64,000 nucleotides of DNA. Source: Streptomyces griseorubiginosus. GTDB taxonomy: Bacteria; Actinomycetota; Actinomycetes; Streptomycetales; Streptomycetaceae. Below are positions 58,055-64,000 of the stretch, piece after piece (within the stretch, counting starts at the first letter, position 1; each line of letters opens with the position of its first letter). A program made the position numbers and the translations under genes. The stretch covers positions 1,229,413-1,293,412 of the forward strand of contig NZ_KQ948735.1 of assembly GCF_001514195.1 (NCBI RefSeq). The letters run 5' to 3'. A model generated the notes under the pieces. The model saw only the letters and a program-made list of their open reading frames with translations. It ran no database searches and had not been told where the DNA came from.

Positions 58055-59374
58055 ATGAACACACAACTATGGCATGGGCATGTCATGACAAAGACGCTGG
58101 CCGTGGTCGGCTGTGCCGCGCTCGTGCTGACGGTCACCGGCACCACCGCCCAGGCCAGGGCCCACGACACGGCCCGCGAGACCCTCGCCGCCGGGGACGG
58201 CTGGGCCTCGTACGGCACCGGCACCACCGGAGGTGCGGCCGCCGATGCCGCGCACGTCCACACGGTCACCGACTGGGCCGGCTTCAAGGCCGCCCTCGCC
58301 GCGGGCGGCAGCGCACCGAAGATCATCAAGGTGAAGGGGACCATCGACGCGGTCTCCGAGGGCTGCGACTCCCTCGCCGCGCCCGGGTACGACTTCGACG
58401 CCTATCTGGCGAAGTACTCGCCCGAGGCCTGGGGCCTGGACACCGACCTGAGCGCCGAGCCCGACGACAGCCCCGAGGGACTGCGGCGCGCCTCGGCCGC
58501 CCAGCAGGACCAGACGATCAAGGCGAACGTCCCGGCCAACACCACGATCATCGGCATCGGCCGGGACGCCGGGTTCAAGGGCGCGAGCCTCCAGATCAAG
58601 GGCGTCGACAACGTCATCGTCCGCAACCTCACCTTCGAGAGCCCGGTCGACTGCTTCCCGCAGTGGGACCCCACCGACGGCGACAAGGGCAACTGGAACT
58701 CCGAGTACGACACCGCCGTCGTCTACGGCTCCAGCCACGTCTGGCTGGACCACAACACCTTCACCGACGGGTCCCATCCGGACAGCGCCGCGCCCACCTA
58801 CTTCGGCATGCTCTACCAGCAGCACGACGGCGAACTGGACATCGTGCGCGGAGCCAACCACGTCACCGCCTCCTGGAACGTCTTCACCGAGCACGACAAG
58901 ACGATCCTGATCGGCAACAGCGACAGCGAGTCCACGGCGGCGGGGGACCGGGGCAAGCTCAAGGTCACCTTCCACCACAACCTGTTCTCGAACCTGGTCG
59001 AGCGCGCGCCCCGGGTCCGCTTCGGACAGGTCGACTCGTACAACAACCACTTCGTGGCGAACGGCGACTACGGGTACAGCTTCGGCATCGGCAAGGAGTC
59101 CCAACTCGTCGCCGAGCACAACGCGTTCACGCTGCCGGCGGGGATCAGTGCGGCGAAGGTGCTCAAGCGGTGGAACGTCTCGCCGCTCACCGCCGCCGAC
59201 AACTACGTCAACGGCAGGCCCACCGATCTGATCGCCGTCCACAACGCGGAGATCCCCGCCGAGACCCTGGAGTCCGGCGCGGGCTGGACACCCACTCTGC
59301 GTACGAAGGTCGACCCCACGAGGAAGGTCCCGGCCATCGTCGACCGCGGCGCCGGCGCGGGCCGCATCTGCTGA
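58055..59374 (+). CDS. Secreted pectate lyase, PL1 family
   Basis: This is a parallel beta-helix enzyme of about 440 residues that cleaves polygalacturonate by beta-elimination with calcium. PL1 marks are IRNL-type NVIVRNLTFESPVDCFPQWD, HVWLDHNTFTDGSHPDSAAP (calcium Asp) and NLVERAPRVRFGQVDSYNNH (catalytic Arg). The signal peptide begins at MTKTLAVVGCAAL (58085); ATGs at 58052, 58055 and 58085 are all possible, and 58055 best fits AGAGAG. The stop codon lies inside the first unit of a 19-bp tandem repeat. Confidence 0.9.
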   Translation: MNTQLWHGHVMTKTLAVVGCAALVLTVTGTTAQARAHDTARETLAAGDGWASYGTGTTGGAAADAAHVHTVTDWAGFKAALAAGGSAPKIIKVKGTIDAVSEGCDSLAAPGYDFDAYLAKYSPEAWGLDTDLSAEPDDSPEGLRRASAAQQDQTIKANVPANTTIIGIGRDAGFKGASLQIKGVDNVIVRNLTFESPVDCFPQWDPTDGDKGNWNSEYDTAVVYGSSHVWLDHNTFTDGSHPDSAAPTYFGMLYQQHDGELDIVRGANHVTASWNVFTEHDKTILIGNSDSESTAAGDRGKLKVTFHHNLFSNLVERAPRVRFGQVDSYNNHFVANGDYGYSFGIGKESQLVAEHNAFTLPAGISAAKVLKRWNVSPLTAADNYVNGRPTDLIAVHNAEIPAETLESGAGWTPTLRTKVDPTRKVPAIVDRGAGAGRIC

Positions 59375-59455
59375 CCCCGGCCGCATCTGCTGACACGAGC
59401 CGCGTCGGCTGACACGAGCCGCATCTGCTGGCACCGGCCCTTTCTGCTGGGACCC
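59361..59455 (+). repeat. Five tandem 19-bp repeats starting in the lyase stop codon
   Basis: The consensus is GCCGCATCTGCTGACACGA; units start at 59361, 59380, 59399, 59418 and 59437 in exact register. The first unit encodes the last residues and TGA of the pectate lyase, so the gene's end has been copied downstream. Confidence 0.85.
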
Positions 59456-59462
59456 GGTCCAC

Positions 59463-59582
59463 GGACCAGCCGGGTCAGGTGACCGGCACAACCCATGGAC
59501 CGGCCGGGTCACCTGACCGGCACAACCCACGGACCGGCCGGTTCAGCTGACCGACACCGGCCCCACCGACCGGCCGGGGCGG
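59463..59582 (+). repeat. 34-bp tandem repeats, about three and a half units
   Basis: Units start at 59463, 59497, 59531 and about 59567 with GGACCGGCCGGGTCA and continue CCTGACCGGCACAACCCA. Each holds the near-palindrome GGTCA(C/G)(C/G)TGACC, so adjacent units can pair. It fills the gap before the pectinesterase; the remainder to 59689 is C-rich with AAGGAG at 59677. Confidence 0.75.
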
Positions 59583-59689
59583 AATCCAGCGGCCGCCCCG
59601 GCCCCCCACCCACCTCGACCACCCCCTCACGCGAGGCGCCCCCACGCGAGGCACCCCACCCGAGAGCCGCGTTCCCAAGGAGCACCCGC

Positions 59690-60826
59690 ATGTCCTCGCA
59701 CCACGACCGACTCCCCCCGTCCAGAAGGGGCTTCCTGCTCGCGGGCACCGGCGCGGCAGCCGCGCTCACGCTCGCGTCGAGCCCCGCCCGCGCCGCGGGC
59801 CACCGCAACCGGCGTCCGTTCGGCCGTTTCGGGTCCCCGGCCGCCCGTCTCACCCCGCAGACGCTCTACGTCGACCCGCACGGCCGAGGCGACCACACCA
59901 CCGTGAAGGACGCCGTCACCGCCGCCACCGGCAGCGGCTGGACCCTGGTCCTCGCCCCCGGCACCTACCGGGAGACGGTCGCCGTCGACGTCACCCGCGC
60001 CGAGACCACCTGGCTCGGCGCCTCCGAGGACCCCCGTGACGTGGTCATCGTCTACGACAACGCCGCCGGCACCCCCAAGCCCGGCGGCGGCACCCACGGC
60101 ACCACCGGATCGGCCACCACGACCGTGCAGGCCGACGGCTTCACGGCCCGCTGGATCACCTTCGCCAACGACTGGCTGCGCGCCGACCACCCCGACATCA
60201 CCGGCACCCAGGCCGTCGCCCTCAAGGTCCAGGGCGACCGTTCCGCCTTCCACCACTGCCGCTTCCTCGGCCACCAGGACACCCTGTACGCCGACTCGAT
60301 CGCGCTCACCTCCTTCGCCCGCCAGTACTTCGCGCACTGCTACGCCGAGGGGGACGTCGACTTCGTCTTCGGGCGGGCCACGGCCGTCCACGAGCACTGC
60401 CACTTCCGCACCCTGAACCGCACCGACCTGGCGGCGGCGCCGTACGGCTTCGTGTTCGCGCCCTCGACGGCGGGCGCGAACCCCCGCGGCCACCTCGTGA
60501 CCGGGAGCCGGGTCAGCAGCGAAGCGCCGGACGCCTTCTACAAGCTGGCCCGGCCGTGGGTGCCGAGTTCGGACACCACCGCGAGGCCGAGCCTGACGGT
60601 CCGCGACACCTGGCTCGGCCCCGGCATCGACGCGGTCGCGCCCTACACCAACATGTCGGACGCGTTCCCCTGGCAGAGCCAACGGTTCGCCGAGTACCGC
60701 AACTCGGGCCCCGGCGCCCGGATCACCGTTCCCGGCAACCGGCCCCAACTCACCCGCGCACAGGCGGAGTCGGCCACGCGGGAGGCGTATCTCGGCGACT
60801 GGCAGCCCTGGAAGGAGACGTGCTGA
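59690..60826 (+). CDS. Secreted pectinesterase 1, CE8 family
   Basis: This 378-residue enzyme demethylates pectin. It has a Tat signal (PPSRRGFLLAGTGAAAAL, to about residue 36). CE8 active-site motifs are complete: Gln/Asp in LGHQDTLYAD, catalytic Asp in EGDVDFVFGRATAV, and Arg in KLARPWVP. AAGGAG precedes the ATG. The neighbour one base downstream is a close paralogue, sharing NDWLRADHPDITGTQAVA and the last third almost fully. Confidence 0.9.
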   Translation: MSSHHDRLPPSRRGFLLAGTGAAAALTLASSPARAAGHRNRRPFGRFGSPAARLTPQTLYVDPHGRGDHTTVKDAVTAATGSGWTLVLAPGTYRETVAVDVTRAETTWLGASEDPRDVVIVYDNAAGTPKPGGGTHGTTGSATTTVQADGFTARWITFANDWLRADHPDITGTQAVALKVQGDRSAFHHCRFLGHQDTLYADSIALTSFARQYFAHCYAEGDVDFVFGRATAVHEHCHFRTLNRTDLAAAPYGFVFAPSTAGANPRGHLVTGSRVSSEAPDAFYKLARPWVPSSDTTARPSLTVRDTWLGPGIDAVAPYTNMSDAFPWQSQRFAEYRNSGPGARITVPGNRPQLTRAQAESATREAYLGDWQPWKETC

Positions 60827-60827
60827 G

Positions 60828-61841
60828 ATGCGCAGACGGACCTTCCTGGCCGCCGGTACCGGACTCGCCCTCGCGGCGGCGGCCCCTGCCCACGCCGGTA
60901 CCCGCCGCCTCCTCCACGTCCACCCCGGCGACTCCGTCCAGGCCGCCGTCGACGCGGTGACCGGCCCCGGCTGGACGATCGTCGTGCACCCGGGCACCTA
61001 TCGCGAGGTCGTCAACATCCCAGTGGCCGCAGCGGAGTTGACCCTGCGGGGCGCCGCCCGTGACCCCCGTGCCGCCGTGATCGTGTACGACAACGCCAAC
61101 GGCACGAAGAAGCCCGACGGCACCACGTACGGCACCGCGGGCTCCGCCACCTTCACCTCCGCCGCTCCCGGCCTCACCGTCCGCGACCTCACCCTCGCCA
61201 ACGACTGGCTGCGCGCCGACCACCCCGACATCACCGGCACCCAGGCGGTCGCGGCCTGCACCTACGGCGACCGCACCCACTTCGACAACGTCCGCCTCCT
61301 GGCCCACCAGGACACCCTCTTCGTCGAGACGACCGCGCTCGCCTCCTTCGACCGCCAGTACTTCCGGCGCTGCTATATCGAAGGAGACGTCGACTTCGTC
61401 TTCGGCCGGGCCACCGCCGTCTTCGAGGAGTGCCACTTCCACACGCTCCAGCGGGACGTGACCTTCACACCCAAGGGCATGGTCTTCGCCCCCTCCACCG
61501 CCCGCGCCAACCCGCACGGCATCCTCGCCCTCCGCTCCCGGATCACCTCCGGCGCCGAGGACGGGGCGTACAAGCTGGCCCGCCCCTGGGTGCCGTCGTA
61601 CGAGACGACCGCCTGGCCGTCGCTGGTCGTGCGGGACTCCTGGCTCGGCCCCGGCATCGACCCGGTCGCGCCCTACACCGACATGCGCGAGCAGTACCCC
61701 TGGCAGACCATGCGCTTCCGGGAGTACGGCAACTCCGGCCCCGGCGCGGCGATCACGGTCCCCGGGAACCGGCCCCAACTCACCCCCGAGGAAGCCCAGT
61801 CGCACACCAGGCGCGCCTACCTCGGCGACTGGTGTCCGTAA
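60828..61841 (+). CDS. Secreted pectinesterase 2, CE8 family
   Basis: This 337-residue paralogue of the preceding enzyme has its own Tat-like signal (MRRRTFLAAGTGLALAAAAP, cleavage near AHAG) and intact CE8 residues (AHQDTLFVE, EGDVDFVFGRATAV, KLARPWVPSY). It starts one base after the previous stop, so the two are coupled. The tandem duplication may widen the range of methylated substrates. Confidence 0.9.
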   Translation: MRRRTFLAAGTGLALAAAAPAHAGTRRLLHVHPGDSVQAAVDAVTGPGWTIVVHPGTYREVVNIPVAAAELTLRGAARDPRAAVIVYDNANGTKKPDGTTYGTAGSATFTSAAPGLTVRDLTLANDWLRADHPDITGTQAVAACTYGDRTHFDNVRLLAHQDTLFVETTALASFDRQYFRRCYIEGDVDFVFGRATAVFEECHFHTLQRDVTFTPKGMVFAPSTARANPHGILALRSRITSGAEDGAYKLARPWVPSYETTAWPSLVVRDSWLGPGIDPVAPYTDMREQYPWQTMRFREYGNSGPGAAITVPGNRPQLTPEEAQSHTRRAYLGDWCP

Positions 61842-61845
61842 AGCA

Positions 61846-61881
61846 CCCCGCACAACACCCCGCACAACACCCCGCACAAAA
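61846..61881 (+). repeat. Three tandem 12-bp repeats
   Basis: ACCCCGCACAAC is repeated three times, the last with one mismatch, in the 73-bp gap between pectinesterase 2 and the PL9 gene. Confidence 0.8.
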
Positions 61882-61914
61882 CCCGAAAAGCACGACGAAA
61901 GGACCCGCCCCCCC

Positions 61915-63027
61915 ATGTCCCGTCGTACCGCTCTCATCGCCACGGCCACCCTCGCCCTCGGCTCCGGCCTCGCCGTCCTCCCCACCCAGGCACAGGCCGC
62001 CACCGTGGTCGTCAGCAATGTCACCGACCTGTCCAACGCCGTCAAGAACGCCACCCCCGGCACCGTCATCCAGGTCCGCGGCGGCACCTACCGCCCGACG
62101 GCCACCCTCCAGTCCACGGCCAACGGCACCTCCTCCTCGCCGGTCACCCTCACCGCGTACGGCTCGGAGACCGTGAAGATCGACGGGTCCTCCCTCCCCG
62201 CCGGTGCCTGGATCTTCAAGCTGACCGCCGACTACTGGAACGTCTCCAACCTGACCTTCCAGAACTCCCCGGACAGCGCGGTCGTCTGCCAGTCCTGCAC
62301 CGGGACGGTCTGGAACAACATCAAGACCATCGACGGGGGCGACTCCGGCTTCACGCTCACCGGCGACGGGACCGTGAACAACACCGTGCGCAACATCGAC
62401 AGTTACGGCAACTACGACGCCGCGAACCACGGCGAGAACGCCGACGGCATCGCCGTGAAGTTCGGCTCCGGCACCGGCAACCTCATCACCGGGGCCCGCC
62501 TCTACAACAACTCGGACGACGGCATCGACTTCTGGTCCTTCTCCTCGCCGGTCACCGTCGAGCACACCTGGTCCATGGGCAACGGCGTCAACCGCTGGTC
62601 CGACTCCGCCTTCGCGGGCGACGGCAACGGCTACAAGCTGGGCGGTGACGGCGAGGTCGTCGCGCACGTCGTCAACAACTCCGCCGCCTGGGGCAACGCG
62701 GGCAACGGCTTCACCGAGAACTCCAACACCGGCGCCCTCGTCCTCAACCGCACCACCGCCTACGCCAACAGCAAGTGGGGCTACTACTTCGCCACCAGCT
62801 CCGCGAAGCTCGGCAAGAACCTCGCCGTGAGCAACGGCAGCGGCTCGGTCAACAAGGGCTCCAGGGTGACCTCGTCCGGCAACAACTGGGACAGCGGGAT
62901 CGGCACCCCCGCGTTCCGGTCGACGGACGCCTCGACGACGTACAACGCCCGCTCCTCCAGCGGCACCCTGCCCGCCACCACCTTCCTGACCACCGGCAGC
63001 ACCACCATCGGGGCGACCATGAACTGA
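61915..63027 (+). CDS. Secreted pectate lyase, PL9 family
   Basis: This 370-residue right-handed beta-helix enzyme has a Sec signal (MSRRTALIATATLALGSGLA, cleavage near AQAA). PL9 marks are HGENADGIAVKFGSGTGN with calcium aspartates, NNSDDGIDFWSF, and GDGNGYKLGGDGE holding the catalytic lysine. PL9 enzymes cut polygalacturonate or rhamnogalacturonan internally. It complements the PL1 lyase upstream. Confidence 0.88.
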   Translation: MSRRTALIATATLALGSGLAVLPTQAQAATVVVSNVTDLSNAVKNATPGTVIQVRGGTYRPTATLQSTANGTSSSPVTLTAYGSETVKIDGSSLPAGAWIFKLTADYWNVSNLTFQNSPDSAVVCQSCTGTVWNNIKTIDGGDSGFTLTGDGTVNNTVRNIDSYGNYDAANHGENADGIAVKFGSGTGNLITGARLYNNSDDGIDFWSFSSPVTVEHTWSMGNGVNRWSDSAFAGDGNGYKLGGDGEVVAHVVNNSAAWGNAGNGFTENSNTGALVLNRTTAYANSKWGYYFATSSAKLGKNLAVSNGSGSVNKGSRVTSSGNNWDSGIGTPAFRSTDASTTYNARSSSGTLPATTFLTTGSTTIGATMN

Positions 63028-63095
63028 TCCCGGCGCACCCATGATCAAGGCGCTTGACCCGTTTTTTACCGGGCGGGTCTCGCGCCCGACATGGT

Positions 63096-63108
63096 GACGC
63101 GCGTAGAA
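63096..63108 (+). promoter_or_regulatory. GACGCGCGTAGAA element before the acid phosphatase
   Basis: The element ends 8 nt before the ATG and is identical to the core of the inverted repeat at 16145-16212. TAGAAC inside and beside it is 7 nt from the ATG, so it may be the -10 of a leaderless promoter. Confidence 0.45.
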
Positions 63109-63116
63109 CCTCTGTC

Positions 63117-63914
63117 ATGCATAAGACATTGCGTATCGCCGCCGTCGCCTCGGCGTGTGCCGTCGCCGCCGGCGCCCTCTACGGCGCCGGTGCGGCCACC
63201 GCCGGCCAGTCCACGGCGAACTCCACGCACGAGCCCTACAACATCGGGCTCCTGGTCAAGGACATCGACACCTACTACGGCACCGCGGCCGACGCGAACG
63301 GTGTCTACCAGGCGTCGCCCACCAGCCCCTACGCCAAGGACCTGGCGGCCATCGACAAGGCGGCCAGGAAGTACATCGACCAGGCCACCCGCAAGGCGCA
63401 CCACAAGGGCGAGAAGCCCGCGGTCGTCTTCGACATCGACGACACGCTGCTGCTCAGCCTCGACTACGAGAAGCGCTACAACTACACCTACAACGCCACC
63501 ACGTGGGCCGACTACGTCAACAAGGCCGACCGCCCGGCCGTCTTCGGCAGCCCCGAGCTCGTGCAGTACGCCGCGAAGAAGGGCGTCGCGGTCTTCTACA
63601 ACTCCGGTCTGAGCGAGGCCCAGCGCACCGCCGCGGTCGAGAACCTGAAGAAGATCGGCGCCGACGTGAACCTCGACGCCGCCCACATGTTCCTCAAGGA
63701 CAAGGCGAACCCGCCGTCCTACCTCAGCGCCTGCGCCACGCCGGGCACCTGGACCTGCACCACCGTGCAGTACAAGTCCGGTACCCGCGCGCACATCGAG
63801 AACGACCTCGGGTACGAGATCATCGCCAACTTCGGCGACCAGTACTCCGACCTCGACGGCGGCTACGCCGACCGGACGTACAAGCTCCCGAACCCGACGT
63901 ACTTCGTCAGCTGA
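63117..63914 (+). CDS. Secreted HAD-family (class B/C-like) acid phosphatase
   Basis: This 265-residue protein has a signal peptide (MHKTLRIAAVASACAVAAGA, cleavage near ATAG) and the HAD motif I in VVFDIDDTLLLSLDYEK, motif II in FYNSGLSEAQR, and a C-terminal NFGDQYSDLDGGYADRTYKL. It belongs to the plant VSP/bacterial lipoprotein P4-like acid phosphatases and should release phosphate outside the cell. It is convergent with the gene at the right edge (3-nt gap). The upstream element is shared with the secreted nuclease gene. Confidence 0.87.
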   Translation: MHKTLRIAAVASACAVAAGALYGAGAATAGQSTANSTHEPYNIGLLVKDIDTYYGTAADANGVYQASPTSPYAKDLAAIDKAARKYIDQATRKAHHKGEKPAVVFDIDDTLLLSLDYEKRYNYTYNATTWADYVNKADRPAVFGSPELVQYAAKKGVAVFYNSGLSEAQRTAAVENLKKIGADVNLDAAHMFLKDKANPPSYLSACATPGTWTCTTVQYKSGTRAHIENDLGYEIIANFGDQYSDLDGGYADRTYKLPNPTYFVS

Positions 63915-63917
63915 GGC

Positions 63918-64000
63918 TCACCTCCGTACCGGCCGGATCCCTTCGAGGGTCGGCACCACCGGCCTGATCGAACCGTCCGCCGCGAACTCCATGCGGTCGA
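63918..64000 (-). CDS. C-terminal end of a GH43-like glycosidase (partial)
   Basis: Only the last 26 residues are in the window, reading DRMEFAADGSIRPVVPTLEG and IRPVRR. The pattern D-R-M-x-F-x-x-D-G-S-I-x-P-V-x-P-T-x-E-G is typical of the end of GH43 arabinanases and xylosidases, which would suit the pectin cluster. The call rests on this short stretch alone. Confidence 0.55.
   Translation of the reverse strand, partial: DRMEFAADGSIRPVVPTLEGIRPVRR

Overview
The window is Streptomyces-type chromosome: very GC-rich, with dense ATGA/GTGA start-stop overlaps, GTG and TTG starts, many apparently leaderless genes with a TAnnnT box about 7 nt before the start codon, twin-arginine signal peptides, and CUT1 sugar importers without their own ATPase. 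I see no insertion sequence, prophage, CRISPR array, rRNA or functional tRNA gene.

Layout. (1) 1-3601: the end of a SUF iron-sulphur operon (sufD fragment, Rieske ferredoxin, sufC, sufS, sufU, sufT-like), closed by a 15-bp terminator. (2) 3683-21405, mixed core genes: AbfB lipid-free membrane-anchored lectin-like protein, SMR efflux pump with its TetR, dapD, an ECF sigma factor with a membrane propeller protein, dapA, a 42-residue acidic peptide coupled to a Cys-rich unknown protein, a holin/DUF3618 membrane-stress pair, YihY, an ArsR/SRPBCC pair, a secreted nuclease, and PhoX. The centrepiece is a Ro60 (TROVE) gene at 19786 preceded by two non-coding RNAs that fold like bacterial Y RNAs. The second RNA carries a circularly permuted tRNA mimic. 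(3) 21452-24255: GntR, ACC deaminase and a LacI regulator. (4) 24285-34556: a fructose/fructan locus with aldose epimerase, CUT2 importer, two paralogous LacI repressors, PfkB kinase and a secreted GH32 fructanase with nested inserted domains. (5) 34678-41714: TetR, double TerD, and a polyol-type operon (CUT1 importer, Zn dehydrogenase, DeoR). (6) 42034-64000: uronate and pectin use, comprising uronate dehydrogenase, keto-deoxyglucarate dehydratase, a GntR/aldolase-like/IlvD dehydratase operon, a CUT1 importer, Gfo/Idh and DUF6807 proteins, then secreted rhamnogalacturonan acetylesterase, PL1 pectate lyase, two CE8 pectinesterases, PL9 pectate lyase, an HAD acid phosphatase and the tail of a GH43-like gene.

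How the genes work together. The right-hand third is a pectin pipeline: the secreted enzymes remove acetyl and methyl groups and cleave the polymer, the importer takes up oligomers, and the cytoplasmic oxidoreductases, dehydratases and DapA-family lyases dispose of the uronates and aldonates. Together with the fructanase and ACC deaminase this suggests life on plant material (inference). Operator-like palindromes recur: AACG(T/A)TG around the two fructan lacI genes and G(A/C)AAGCGCTT(A/G)C before the two pectin-importer promoters. A dispersed 29-bp element (TGGCTGGTCGCG...) lies in several intergenic gaps.
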